NCBI GenBank assembly: GCA_002840095.1
Contig: PGZL01000008.1
Location: forward strand, 248,001 to 312,000
Direction of reading: 5' to 3'
DNA: 64,000 nt
From: Gammaproteobacteria bacterium HGW-Gammaproteobacteria-1
GTDB lineage: Bacteria; Pseudomonadota; Gammaproteobacteria; Thiohalomonadales; Thiohalomonadaceae
Of this stretch, positions 49,370 to 57,712 are shown piece by piece (positions within the stretch are counted from its first letter, which is position 1; every line of letters starts with the position of its first letter). The notes under the pieces are model-generated. The model had not been told where the DNA came from. It saw only the letters and a program-made list of their open reading frames with translations, and ran no database searches. Position numbers and translations under genes: made by a program.

Positions 49370-50212
49370 ATGGCAACACTGAGAGGTTATGCAGTAAAGA
49401 TCAGTTGGCTAGGCGCCGACCATACCTACGTCAAGAGCAGCGACGGCTATGTGTGGCCGTGCTGGGGACGCAGTTCCGGCGGCCGCAACATCTGCTCCGG
49501 CAGTGGGAGCTCGTCGCAGGCCAATTGTATTTCCCAGCCCAGTTCCCATGCGGGCATCATCTACGGCATTACCGGCGTCTGTCACCAGACGGCCAACCGC
49601 ATCCTCTGGCCCAGCCGCAAGCTCGTTTCCGCCGCACGCGGCTACTGGGCCTCGTCCCTCGCCTACGGCACCTATGGCAGCGATATCGTCGCCTGGCTGG
49701 CGCGTATTGCGGCCTGCTCCCTGGTCAAGACCGACCGCGCCGCCAAGGCGGCGGTCATGGCGCCCGCCAAGGAACGGGAGGCGGCGCCGCAGTCCGCCGG
49801 CGAGAAATCGTACATGGAGCGTTTGCAGGCCCTGTATGAAAAAGAGGCGGCCGCGCCGCGCACGCTCATGCCCGGGGGCAAGGGCGGCGCGCCGGCGGAG
49901 CTGCTCGGCGCCGAACTGGACCTCATGCTCGACTACCGCCTGGGCAAGCGCGTGACGGACGACGCCGGCGCGGAGCTGAAGGGTTTGCAGCAAAAGCTGC
50001 TGGCGCAGATGGATAGTCTGGGGAAGGGGCTGTACAGCAACGACATCACCGCCGCGCAGTATGCCGACAGGGTCAATGAGCAGTTTGCCGAGACGCTGAA
50101 GCGCGCCGTGCGCGTGCTGGGTCCGGAAGGCTACAGCAGCCTGTTTGGTGTGGCGGTGGACGAACGCATGCTGCTGATCGATCCCAAGATCATGGTGAAG
50201 GTACACAAGTAG
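49370..50212 (+). CDS. Unknown Cys/Gly/Ser-rich protein with C-terminal helical domain (280 aa)
   Basis: I do not recognise this 280-residue protein. The N-terminal domain (1-about 118) has Cys31, 42, 53, 71 and 116 in Gly/Ser-rich sequence (WPCWGRSSGGRNICSGSG) and a striking YGITGVCHQTANRILWPSRK block. The C-terminal domain (about 147-270) is helical with DLMLDYRLGKR and LGPEGYSSLFG, and is paralogous to the next gene's product. No signal peptide. A strong ribosome site (AAGGAGAG) precedes the ATG. The Cys-containing domain is the best candidate target of the radical SAM maturase, or it could be a Cys/His enzyme. Confidence 0.75.
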   Translation: MATLRGYAVKISWLGADHTYVKSSDGYVWPCWGRSSGGRNICSGSGSSSQANCISQPSSHAGIIYGITGVCHQTANRILWPSRKLVSAARGYWASSLAYGTYGSDIVAWLARIAACSLVKTDRAAKAAVMAPAKEREAAPQSAGEKSYMERLQALYEKEAAAPRTLMPGGKGGAPAELLGAELDLMLDYRLGKRVTDDAGAELKGLQQKLLAQMDSLGKGLYSNDITAAQYADRVNEQFAETLKRAVRVLGPEGYSSLFGVAVDERMLLIDPKIMVKVHK

Positions 50213-50222
50213 TCCGGTACAA

Positions 50223-50260
50223 GCTGCCGGGAAGTGCGGTGACGGCACTTTCCCGGCGGC
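50223..50260 (+). other. Imperfect hairpin between island genes
   Basis: GCTGCCGGGAAGTGC and GCACTTTCCCGGCGGC pair with one bulge and one wobble. No T-run. It lies between the 280-residue and 136-residue genes. Confidence 0.45.
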
Positions 50261-50286
50261 GCCGGAATGGCAAAGGAGGAAAGGGT

Positions 50287-50697
50287 ATGTCGTCGACAAT
50301 GCGCATGACGGAGCAGGAATACCTGGATCGTCTGGAAAACCTACAGTCCATTGTTGCGGACGAGACGGCCGGCGGCGAACCCGGCGGGGCGCTCAACAGC
50401 CGTTATGCGGCGCTGGAATTCGATCTTGCCATCGACTATCGCCTGGGCCGGAATTTTCCCCGGGAGCGGCGCCGCATGCTGCACGCCATCCGCGAGCGCT
50501 TCGATAACGAGAGGAGCCGCCTGGTGCACCTGCTCAGTGCCGGCCGTGTGGATGAGGACGCGTTTCGGCAGCGGCTGCAGGTGCTGGTGGACGCCATGGC
50601 GGCCCGCTATGCCGATGTGTTGATGCCGCAGGAATATGGTGAATTCATCGGTCCGGCCACGGGAATCATCGCCCGTTCCGGCGAAGAGTTGGGTTGA
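50287..50697 (+). CDS. Helical protein paralogous to the C-terminal domain of its neighbour (136 aa)
   Basis: A 136-residue helical protein. EYLDRLENL, ALEFDLAIDYRLGRN and LLSAGRVDEDAFRQRLQVL ... PQEYGEFIG align in order with YMERLQALY, GAELDLMLDYRLGKR and LYSNDITAAQYADRVNEQF ... PEGYSSLFG of the preceding protein. The layout (helical hairpin with a PE/PQ-x-Y tail) recalls Spy/CpxP-like proteins, but there is no signal peptide. AAAGGAGG precedes the ATG. Probably arose by duplication; it may form complexes with the 280-residue protein. Confidence 0.75.
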   Translation: MSSTMRMTEQEYLDRLENLQSIVADETAGGEPGGALNSRYAALEFDLAIDYRLGRNFPRERRRMLHAIRERFDNERSRLVHLLSAGRVDEDAFRQRLQVLVDAMAARYADVLMPQEYGEFIGPATGIIARSGEELG

Positions 50698-50721
50698 TCG
50701 TCAATACACAGGGAGACAGTT

Positions 50722-51192
50722 ATGGACAGTTATCTTTCGCGTGCTGCGGCAGGTGGGCGCCAGGGGGCATTCCTCCTGCTCGTCGCGGCTTTGGTGCTGG
50801 GCGGCTGCACCGTGCAGCTGGTCGCCGACTACGATGCCGCATCCTTTGAGGAGACCCTGCGCGTCGGCAAGATGGTCGATCGCTTTTACGGCGATCTGCT
50901 GGATACGCCGCCGGGTGAACGGGCCTATGCCAACTTCGCCGCCACGTACATCGAGATCGAGGCGGAACTGCGTTCCCTGTTGGCACGCAATAAGGCGCGG
51001 CCGTTGAACGAGGAATCCGTCGCCATCGCCGAGATCATCCTCAAGCAATGGACCGCGCGGCGGGATGAACACAAGAAAACCGGCACCTATGCGGACGGCG
51101 AGGCACGGCTGGATCGCGATCGCTTTGCGCGGGAGTTCGCTTCCGCCGCCAGGGCCGAAACGTACAAGGCGGCCGGCGGTAGCGGCCAGTGA
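50722..51192 (+). CDS. Small lipoprotein of unknown function (156 aa)
   Basis: A 156-residue precursor with a lipobox: hydrophobic FLLLVAALVLGGC, lipidated Cys29, mature start CTVQLVADYDAASFEE. The rest is helical (LRVGKMVDRFYGDLLDTPPGERAYANFAATYIEIEAELRSLL). +2 Thr suggests outer-membrane sorting. GGGAGA precedes the ATG, and the gene is 24 bp from its upstream neighbour and 20 bp from the next. It is the only envelope protein of the cluster, so it may anchor or export the system. Confidence 0.82.
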   Translation: MDSYLSRAAAGGRQGAFLLLVAALVLGGCTVQLVADYDAASFEETLRVGKMVDRFYGDLLDTPPGERAYANFAATYIEIEAELRSLLARNKARPLNEESVAIAEIILKQWTARRDEHKKTGTYADGEARLDRDRFAREFASAARAETYKAAGGSGQ

Positions 51193-51212
51193 CACAACGG
51201 GAGGGGACGGCA

Positions 51213-51551
51213 ATGAAAGACGTAGCCATGGACATGGACAAAGTGTGGCAGGACATGACGGCGGCGGTCGCCACGGTGTTGAACAAGGAATGGGGCAAGG
51301 CGGGAGCCTGCGTGCAGGATGCGCTGCAGCAGGAGCAGGGGGCGCTGGGGCGTATCGCCAAGGAGCGCCTGGCCGGGACCATCGACGACGCCCAGATGCG
51401 CAGGCTGCTGGAAGACGAGAAGGACGCGCTGAAGGTGGCCTTGCTGGCCTGCGAGGTGCAGGGAAAGAAGCTGGTGGAAGCGGCTGCCAATGCCGCCACC
51501 GATGCGCTGGTCGCAGCCATACGGACCACGCTGGGGTTGCCGCCGGTGTAG
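51213..51551 (+). CDS. Small helical protein of unknown function (112 aa)
   Basis: A 112-residue alpha-helical protein (MDKVWQDMTAAVATVLNKEWGKAGACVQDALQQ, RIAKERLAGTIDDAQMRRLLEDEKDALKVALLACEVQGKKLVEAAANAATDALVAAI). Two Cys, no signal peptide. GGGAGGGG precedes ATG 51213. The C-terminal repeat of Ala-rich helices suggests oligomerisation. Last gene of the radical SAM cluster; not recognised. Confidence 0.72.
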   Translation: MKDVAMDMDKVWQDMTAAVATVLNKEWGKAGACVQDALQQEQGALGRIAKERLAGTIDDAQMRRLLEDEKDALKVALLACEVQGKKLVEAAANAATDALVAAIRTTLGLPPV

Positions 51552-51707
51552 CGGGCATGGCCATTGCCGCGGTGCATGCCTATTTCGGCATAACGCGCAC
51601 CGTCGCCGGCGGCGGCAGTCACCTGCCACCGGCTGGCGGAACGCAGATGTAGTAAATGCAACATATTGAGCTACAATTATCCGCAGGTGACCCTGCGGAG
51701 TCTTTCC

Positions 51708-52100
51708 ATGGCACAGATCGAGACGGCAAAGGGCGAGGCGGCCGATCGCGGCGCCCTGGCCCGCATGACCATCCAGCTGTTCGACCACTGGCAGCTGACG
51801 GCCGATGACCAGCTGGCCCTGCTGGGGCTGGCGGCCGGCAACCGGGCGGCCCTGAGCCGCTACCGCAAGGGCGAGCCCCTGGCCGCGAGCCGCGACCTGC
51901 TGGAGCGGGTGGGCTACCTGCTCGGCATCCACAAGAACCTGCGCCTGCTGTTTCCCCACAACCGCGAACTGGCCTACGCCTGGATGAGCACCCGCAACCG
52001 CGCCTTCGACGGCCGCAGCCCGGTGGAGGTGATCCGCGACTGGGGCTTTGCCGGCCTGCTGATGGTGCGCGCCTACCTGGACCGGGCCCGCGGCCGGTGA
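51708..52100 (+). CDS. Xre/MbcA/ParS-type antitoxin of a RES toxin
   Basis: A 130-residue antitoxin with an Xre-type helix-turn-helix ([54 protein letters not shown]) followed by the toxin-binding DUF2384 (MbcA/ParS) C-terminus ([40 protein letters not shown]). ATG 51708 with CGGAG seven bases upstream is preferred over TTG 51666. The stop overlaps the toxin start (TGATG). Confidence 0.92.
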   Translation: MAQIETAKGEAADRGALARMTIQLFDHWQLTADDQLALLGLAAGNRAALSRYRKGEPLAASRDLLERVGYLLGIHKNLRLLFPHNRELAYAWMSTRNRAFDGRSPVEVIRDWGFAGLLMVRAYLDRARGR

Positions 52101-52795
52101 TGGACGGCCTGTTTGCGGGACTGGGCCTGGCCGACGTACACGACGACCTGGCCCGCAACATCGTCTCCCTGCGCGTCTCCGAAGACCTGTTCGACGATCT
52201 GTCCGCCGATCCGGCGGAGCAGGCGCAGGCCCTGCGCTGGGAACTCGCCACCAAGCCGCCCCTTTACGGCGGCGAGCCGCCGGTGATCCACCGCCCCTTC
52301 GAGGAGGCCGCCTGGTTCGAGGCCATCGGCTTTCCATTCCGCAACTGGGCCGCCAGCCGCTATTCCGACGGCCGCTTCGGTGTGTGGTACGGGGCCGACA
52401 GCGTGGAGACCACGGTGCATGAAACGGCGTATCACTGGCGCCACGGCCTGCTGGCGGATGCGGGCTTCGACCGGGACGGCGTCAGCATCGAACGCAAGGT
52501 CTACAACGTGCGCTGCGATGCGGCGCTGGTCGATCTGCGGCCCCGCGCCGAGGAGTTTCCCGCCCTGCTGCATGCCGACGATTACGGCTTCGCCCAGCAG
52601 GTCGGCGCCCGCCTGCACCGCGAAGGCCATCCCGGCCTGGTGAACCGTTCGGCGCGCTGCGCCGGCGACGTCTACGGCGTGCTCAATCCGGCGGTGCTGA
52701 GCCGGCCGCGGGCGGCCTGCTATCTGACCTACCGGATGGAGGGCGGCGCCGTGGTGGTGGAGCGGGAGCCGGGCCGGGAATGGCTGCGCCTTTGA
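52100..52795 (+). CDS. RES-domain toxin
   Basis: A 231-residue RES-family toxin. Members degrade NAD+ (for example by phosphorolysis in MbcT) and fold like ADP-ribosyltransferases. Visible motifs are [10 protein letters not shown], a RES-type core [33 protein letters not shown] and the late [21 protein letters not shown]. The RES Arg, Glu and Ser positions appear in this core ([15 protein letters not shown]). Coupled by overlap to the antitoxin. The pair lies right after the radical SAM cluster and may stabilise the island. Confidence 0.92.
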   Translation: MDGLFAGLGLADVHDDLARNIVSLRVSEDLFDDLSADPAEQAQALRWELATKPPLYGGEPPVIHRPFEEAAWFEAIGFPFRNWAASRYSDGRFGVWYGADSVETTVHETAYHWRHGLLADAGFDRDGVSIERKVYNVRCDAALVDLRPRAEEFPALLHADDYGFAQQVGARLHREGHPGLVNRSARCAGDVYGVLNPAVLSRPRAACYLTYRMEGGAVVVEREPGREWLRL

Positions 52796-52847
52796 TCCCG
52801 TCGTCCGGTGTATGCTGATGCGCCCCCCCTGGCGGATGGATTCCCGT

Positions 52848-53618
52848 ATGGACGCGTTCACCCTTGATGTCATCGCCCTGCTGAGCCTGGTGGCGCTGGT
52901 CGCCGGTTTCGTCGACGCCATTGCCGGCGGCGGCGGCCTGCTGACGGTGCCCGCCCTGCTCACCGCCGGGCTGCCGCCGGCACAGGCCCTGGCCACCAAC
53001 AAGTTGCAGGGCAGTTTCGGCAGCCTGGCGGCGGCGCTGCATTTTCTGCGTGAGGGATACGTGTCGCTGCGCGAGATGCGCCTGGCGATTCTGTGCACGT
53101 TCATCGGTGCGGGCCTGGGGGCGGTGGCGGTGCAGGTGCTTGCCCACGGCGTCCTGGCCAGGGTGGTGCCGGTCCTGCTGATCCTGGCGGCCCTCTATTT
53201 CGTGTTCTCGCCACGGGTGAGCGACGTGCACGGCGAGCGTCGCATCGGCGATGCGGCGTTTGCACTGCTCATCGGCGGCAGCGTCGGTTTCTACGACGGC
53301 TTCTTCGGGCCGGGCACCGGCTCGTTCTTCGTGCTGGGCTATATCGGCCTGCTCGGCCTGTCGGCGCGGGTGGCGACGGCGCGCACCAAGGTGCTCAACT
53401 TCACCAGCAACTTCGCCGCCCTGCTGTTCTTCATCGCCGGCGGCAAGGTGGTGTGGGCGGTGGGCCTGCCCATGGCCGTGGGCCAGTTCATCGGCGGGCG
53501 GCTCGGTGCCGGCGTGGTGATCGGTGCCGGGGCGCGGGTGGTCAAACCGATGCTGGTGGCGGTGTCGCTGCTGCTGACGGTGAAGGTGTTGCTGGAGAAC
53601 GGCGGCGCCCTGCTGTAG
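52848..53618 (+). CDS. TauE/SafE family (TSUP) membrane exporter, YfcA-like
   Basis: A 256-residue inner-membrane protein with about eight hydrophobic segments. Family motifs: FVDAIAGGGGLLTVPALLTAGLPP near the N-terminus and GFYDGFFGPGTGSFF plus ARTKVLNFTSNFAAL in the second half. TSUP proteins export or import sulfite, sulfoacetate or related anions; the substrate is not known here. MDAFTLD at 52848 was chosen as start; ATG 52836 is an alternative. Confidence 0.9.
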   Translation: MDAFTLDVIALLSLVALVAGFVDAIAGGGGLLTVPALLTAGLPPAQALATNKLQGSFGSLAAALHFLREGYVSLREMRLAILCTFIGAGLGAVAVQVLAHGVLARVVPVLLILAALYFVFSPRVSDVHGERRIGDAAFALLIGGSVGFYDGFFGPGTGSFFVLGYIGLLGLSARVATARTKVLNFTSNFAALLFFIAGGKVVWAVGLPMAVGQFIGGRLGAGVVIGAGARVVKPMLVAVSLLLTVKVLLENGGALL

Positions 53619-53623
53619 GAGCC

Positions 53624-53687
53624 CGTAGGGTGCGCATTGCGCACCATGAGGCATCTGCGGCGGATTGGTGCGCGGTGTGCACCCTAC
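53624..53687. repeat. Palindromic repeat, family B (GTAGGGTGCGCA), copy 3
   Basis: CGTAGGGTGCGCATTGCGCA at the left and GTGCGCGGTGTGCACCCTAC at the right. It starts six bases after the TSUP stop and is followed directly by a family C element. Confidence 0.88.
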
Positions 53688-53696
53688 GCAAACTGT

Positions 53697-53752
53697 TGTA
53701 GGAGCCGAGTCCTCTCGGTGCATCGTTCGCCCACGGGGAGTGGGCTGCTACA
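53697..53752. repeat. Palindromic repeat, family C (TGTAGGAGCC), copy 1
   Basis: TGTAGGAGCC at the left and GGGCTGCTACA at the right with inner pairing (CTCTCGGTG region less regular). Its right end overlaps the last codons of the Dyp peroxidase gene (stop at 53748). Confidence 0.7.
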
Positions 53753-54662
53753 GGGTGCGCAGCCGCTCCACCGCCGGCGCGAAGAAGTATCCTCCGCTCA
53801 CCGCCTCGGTGAATTCCATCAGGCGATCGTGCAGGCCGTCGCCGCTGAGGCCGAACATGCGTTGCAGCATCTTGTCGTATATGCCCAGGTCGCGGGAGTA
53901 GGCCAGGAAGAACAGGCCGCTTTCGCCCGAGGCCCTGCCGTAGGGCAGGCTGTGGCGCACGATCTCCAGCTCCTCGCCGTCTTCCTCGATCACCACGCGG
54001 GCAATGTGCGCGGTGGGCGGCTTCACCTCGTCGTCCAGTTCCATCGAGTCGGGCTTGCTGCGGCCGATGACGCCTTCCTGCTCCTGCTGCGGCATGGCGT
54101 CCCAGCGTTCCAGGCGGTGCACGTAGCGTTGGGCGATGACGTAGCTGCCGCCGGCGAATTCCGCATCCTCCTCACCGATCAGCGCCGCCTCGCGCCGCTC
54201 GTCCTGCTCCTGCGGGTTCTCCGTGCCGTCGATGAAGCCGGTAAGGTCGCGCGCATCGAGATAGCGGAAGGCGGCCGTTTCCTCGGCGCGGGCGATCCTG
54301 GGTTTGAGTGCGGCGACGAAACGATGGGCCACCAGGTAGTTGAGATCGGCGCGTGTCGAGTGCAGGTGCAGCAGCAGATCGCCGCCGGTGGCCGGGGCGT
54401 GCAGCCGGTCGCTGTCGAGAGGTGGAAAGGGTTTGAGCAATTTCGGCCGCGTCCGGCTCAGGCGATCCCACTGCTGCGGGCCGAAGGCCAGCGTGCCGGT
54501 CAGCTGCGCCTCCGGCGCGGAGGAAGACACTTCTTCCAGCAGCGTAGGAAAGGCGGCGGCAGCCTGGCGCACGGCGTCGTCGGCGCCGGGCTTGAAGTGC
54601 AATACCAGGAACAGGCCGAGCGGGCCGTCCGGTGCGAGGATGGCGGATTGCGGGGTGGGCAT
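53748..54662 (-). CDS. Dyp-type peroxidase
   Basis: A 304-residue heme peroxidase of the dye-decolourising family (YfeX-like). The signature is LTGFIDGTENPQ with the catalytic Asp; the proximal-heme region is in PPTAHIARVVIEEDGEELEIVRHSLPYG, and GESGLFFLAYSRDLGIYDKML is the usual C-terminal block. No signal peptide, so cytoplasmic. The start MPTPQSAIL at 54662 is chosen; an extension of 23 residues runs into the family C repeat and is rejected. Confidence 0.92.
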   Translation of the reverse strand: MPTPQSAILAPDGPLGLFLVLHFKPGADDAVRQAAAAFPTLLEEVSSSAPEAQLTGTLAFGPQQWDRLSRTRPKLLKPFPPLDSDRLHAPATGGDLLLHLHSTRADLNYLVAHRFVAALKPRIARAEETAAFRYLDARDLTGFIDGTENPQEQDERREAALIGEEDAEFAGGSYVIAQRYVHRLERWDAMPQQEQEGVIGRSKPDSMELDDEVKPPTAHIARVVIEEDGEELEIVRHSLPYGRASGESGLFFLAYSRDLGIYDKMLQRMFGLSGDGLHDRLMEFTEAVSGGYFFAPAVERLRTL

Positions 54663-54691
54663 GATCGTTTTCCGTAAGCAGGTGACGGTGT

Positions 54692-54764
54692 TGTAGGAGC
54701 CCACTTCGTGGGCGAACAGCGCCGGAGACAAGCACTGCTTTCGCCCACGGAGTGGGCTCCTACA
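54692..54764. repeat. Palindromic repeat, family C (TGTAGGAGCC), copy 2
   Basis: TGTAGGAGCCCACTTCGTGG at the left and CGGAGTGGGCTCCTACA at the right, giving a long near-perfect hairpin. It separates the peroxiredoxin fusion gene from the Dyp peroxidase gene. Confidence 0.9.
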
Positions 54765-54773
54765 GGTGGTGGA

Positions 54774-55511
54774 TCAGTCGTGCTGGGCCAGCCAGGCTTC
54801 CAGCTTGTCGGAGCCGCCGACCAGCGTGCCGTCGATGAACACCTGCGGCACCATGTCGACGCCGCTGACGGCACGCAGGGCGCGGCCGGTGTAATGCCGG
54901 TTGAGCACCAGTTCCTCATAGGGAATGTCGCGGTCCTGCAGCAGGCCCTTGGCCTTGACGCAGTAGGGGCAGCCTTCGCGGGTGAACACCACCACTTCCA
55001 GCGGCTTTTTGGCGTTGGGCGCGATGTAGTTGAGCATGGTGTCGGCGTCGGACACCTCGAACGGATCGCCCGGCTTGTCCGGCTCGACGAACATCTTCAC
55101 CACCTTGCCGTCCTTCACCAGCATGGAGTAGCGCCAGGAGCGCTTGCCGAAGCCGAGGTCGTCCTTGTCCACCAGCATGCCCATGCCTTCGGTGAACTCG
55201 CCGTTGCCGTCGGGAATGAACATGATTTCGTCGGCCTTCTGTTCGGCCCTCCAGGCGTTCATGACGAAGGTGTCGTTGACCGAGACGCAGGCGATGGTGT
55301 CGACGCCGTGCTTGCGGAACACCGGCGCCAGTTCGTTGTAGCGCGGCACGTGGGAGGAGGAGCAGGTGGGGGTGAAGGCGCCGGGCAGGGAGAACACCAC
55401 CACGGTCTTGCCCTTGAAGATATCGTCGCTGGTGATGTCGAGCCACTCATGGCCGCGGCGGGTGCGGAACACGACGAAGGGGACGTTCTGGCCCTCACGA
55501 TTCTCTAGCAT
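54774..55511 (-). CDS. Peroxiredoxin-glutaredoxin fusion
   Basis: A 245-residue hybrid antioxidant enzyme. The N-terminal Prx5-type domain (1-about 165) has the peroxidatic Cys50 in [19 protein letters not shown]; the C-terminal glutaredoxin (about 170-245) has the redox pair CPYC in [13 protein letters not shown] and [15 protein letters not shown]. The fused glutaredoxin lets glutathione recycle the peroxiredoxin directly. It follows a Dyp peroxidase gene on the same strand, so the two form an oxidative-defence pair. Confidence 0.95.
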   Translation of the reverse strand: MLENREGQNVPFVVFRTRRGHEWLDITSDDIFKGKTVVVFSLPGAFTPTCSSSHVPRYNELAPVFRKHGVDTIACVSVNDTFVMNAWRAEQKADEIMFIPDGNGEFTEGMGMLVDKDDLGFGKRSWRYSMLVKDGKVVKMFVEPDKPGDPFEVSDADTMLNYIAPNAKKPLEVVVFTREGCPYCVKAKGLLQDRDIPYEELVLNRHYTGRALRAVSGVDMVPQVFIDGTLVGGSDKLEAWLAQHD

Positions 55512-55649
55512 GGTGTTTCTCCTTGATGGGCGGCTTGAAGCAGTACCCTAGCTTACCGGGATGCCGCCGGGATTAAAAACCCTTTGCCCCGGCAGCCGGC
55601 ATTCATACCCGCTACGCTGATGACAACACGGCTGATGCAGGTGGCTGCC

Positions 55650-55841
55650 ATGACTGCACTACTCGAATGTTCCGTCCAGTGCCCCTACTGCGGCGAGGAA
55701 AACACCCTGCTGATCGATCCGTCGCTGGATGAGCAGGATTACGTGGAGGATTGCCAGGTGTGCTGCCAGCCGATGCGCGTGCGGGCGTCGCTCGATGCGG
55801 GCGAGGTGGCGGCGGTGGAAGTGACGCAGGAAAACGGCTGA
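55650..55841 (+). CDS. CPXCG motif-containing cysteine-rich protein
   Basis: A 63-residue protein with CPYCGEENTLLIDPS and EDCQVCCQPMRV, a four-Cys zinc-ribbon-like layout that defines this small family. ATG 55650 follows AGGTGG and gives the family start MTALLE; a longer frame from 55584 is rejected. Function unknown. It lies upstream of another small gene on the same strand. Confidence 0.85.
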   Translation: MTALLECSVQCPYCGEENTLLIDPSLDEQDYVEDCQVCCQPMRVRASLDAGEVAAVEVTQENG

Positions 55842-55900
55842 GGCCGCGGTGGCCGCCATCTGCGATAATCGCTGCCCCATCCCACGCACCCGGTCCCATC

Positions 55901-56107
55901 ATGAACCTGAAGCAGCTGCACCATCTGTGTCACGACACTCCGGCAGCCATACGCGCCCTGGCGGCGGAGCAGGCGCTCGATCCCGTGGTGGCGCTGGGGG
56001 TGGCGAAGCTGCTGCTGGCCAACGACGGCAATCTCGCCAGCCTGTCGCCGAAGCAGCGGCAGTGTTACGAGCAGGTGTTGCATCCCCTCATCGAGGCAGG
56101 TTCCTAG
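55901..56107 (+). CDS. Small hypothetical helical protein
   Basis: A 68-residue helical protein, MNLKQLHHLCHDTPAAIRAL ... VALGVAKLLLANDGNLASLSPKQRQCYEQVLHPLIEAG. A -10-like GATAAT (55863-55868) lies upstream, with no clear ribosome site. Its last 20 bases overlap the end of the convergent symporter gene. Not recognised. Confidence 0.65.
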   Translation: MNLKQLHHLCHDTPAAIRALAAEQALDPVVALGVAKLLLANDGNLASLSPKQRQCYEQVLHPLIEAGS

Positions 56108-57515
56108 GCGCCTCTGTGGTCCTGCCGCTGAACAGCCGCGCGGCGACGAACACCAGCAGCCCGGCGCTGATGCCGGGCGCCACCGCGTACACCGCAGACG
56201 GGCCGTACAGGCTCCAGGCGTACATGGTCGCCACGCCGGCCAGCAACATGGCGACGGCCACCCGCTCGCTTACCCGCAGGCCCAGGGCGTAGACGGTGAG
56301 CAGGGGGGCGAAGGCCGAGGCCAGCACGCCCCAGGCATCCAGCACCAGGTCGTAGACGCTCTTGTTGCCGGACAGGGCGATGCCGAGGGCGCCCAGGGTG
56401 ACGGCCACGGTGCCCAGCTTGGTGAGCCAGTAGCGGTCCTGTTTCTGCCAGTGGAAGTCACGCGTCAGCGCCGCGGCGCAGCTCAGGATCAGCGAGTCGG
56501 CGGTGGACATGGTGGCGGCGAAGATGCCGGCGAGGATCACGCCGACCAGCACCTCGGGCAACAGTTGCAGGGCCAGGGTGGGCAGGGCCAGTTCCGCGTC
56601 GAAGCTTTCCACCTCCGGCAGCAGCAGGCGCGCCCCCAGGCCGACGATGATGGCCGCGCTCCAGAACAGGGTGAACCAGCCGTAATACCAGGCCCGCGCC
56701 GCCTGCAGATTGGCGGCGTCGTCCAGGGCCATGAAGCGGACCATGATGTGCGGCTGCCCCACCACGCCGAAACCGGCGCACAGCCAGCCGGCCACGAACA
56801 GCAGCGGGCCGAGCCACGGCCCGAAGCCTTCCACCGGCGGGAAGGGAGACATGTAGCCGGGACCGACGGCGTGCAGGCCGGCGACAAAGGCCGTCCAGCC
56901 GCCCAGCTGATCCAGGGCCACCACCATCAGCAGCGCCATGGCGGCGATCATCACGACGGACTGCGCCGCATCGGTCCAGATGGAGGCGCGGATGCCGCCG
57001 GCGAAGGAGTAGAGCAGGACCATCACCGCTCCCATCATCGCACCGGCCCAGTGCTGCCAGCCGAACAGCACCTGCAGGGCCTTGCTGCCGGCGGAGAGCT
57101 GGGCCGCGGCATAGGTGCCGAGAAACAGCAGGATCAGCAGGCCGGAGATGAAGCGCAGCACGCGGTAGTTGCCGCCCTGCCAGCGCGACAGCAGGCCGCT
57201 GAAGGTGTGCACGTCGTGGCGTTCGGTGGCGAGGCGCACCTGGCGGTGGACGAAGCTGGAGGCGATGAAGTCGCCGCTGATCCAGCCCAGCATCATCCAG
57301 ATTGCGGCGAGGCCGGTGGCATAGGTGTAGCCGATGAGGCCGATGAACATATAGCCGCTGTTGTTGGTGGCCACCGCGGACAGGGCGGTGAGCCAGGGCG
57401 GAACGTTGCGCCCGGCGAGCAGATAGTCGATGCTGTTGTGGCGGCTGCGGCGCATGGACCACAGGCCGATGGCGACAAAGATCAGCAGGAAGGCGAGAAA
57501 ACTGGCGACGATCAT
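56088..57515 (-). CDS. Sodium/solute symporter (SSS family)
   Basis: A 475-residue transporter with about 13 hydrophobic segments. SSS motifs are SIDYLLAGRNVPPWLTALSAVATNNSGYMFIG near the N-terminus, GGIRASIWTDAAQ, GFGVVGQPHIMVRFMA and GIFAATMSTADSLILSCAAALTRD, which contains the Na+-site Ser/Thr. It is closest to PutP-type proline or related symporters; substrate not determined. Start 57515 has CGGAG upstream and avoids a hydrophilic 34-residue extension. Confidence 0.9.
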   Translation of the reverse strand: MIVASFLAFLLIFVAIGLWSMRRSRHNSIDYLLAGRNVPPWLTALSAVATNNSGYMFIGLIGYTYATGLAAIWMMLGWISGDFIASSFVHRQVRLATERHDVHTFSGLLSRWQGGNYRVLRFISGLLILLFLGTYAAAQLSAGSKALQVLFGWQHWAGAMMGAVMVLLYSFAGGIRASIWTDAAQSVVMIAAMALLMVVALDQLGGWTAFVAGLHAVGPGYMSPFPPVEGFGPWLGPLLFVAGWLCAGFGVVGQPHIMVRFMALDDAANLQAARAWYYGWFTLFWSAAIIVGLGARLLLPEVESFDAELALPTLALQLLPEVLVGVILAGIFAATMSTADSLILSCAAALTRDFHWQKQDRYWLTKLGTVAVTLGALGIALSGNKSVYDLVLDAWGVLASAFAPLLTVYALGLRVSERVAVAMLLAGVATMYAWSLYGPSAVYAVAPGISAGLLVFVAARLFSGRTTEAPRNLPR

Positions 57516-57712
57516 GCGCACTCCGTGAGCGGGATTGCGCTTCACCCTACACGACGCAGGGGCATGGTTCAAACCACGCGCAGCGCACAATACGCAGAAA
57601 ACACGCGAAAAAAGCATGGTTTACAGCCCGGGCGGCATTCGCTAGATTGCGTCGCCGCCCGCAGAGGCGGTCACCACACTCCACACTTGTCATTACTCAA
57701 AGAGATAAAATT

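Noticed and set aside
54663-54731. 23-residue N-terminal extension of the Dyp peroxidase
   Set aside because: It is encoded by the family C palindrome, not by conserved gene sequence.
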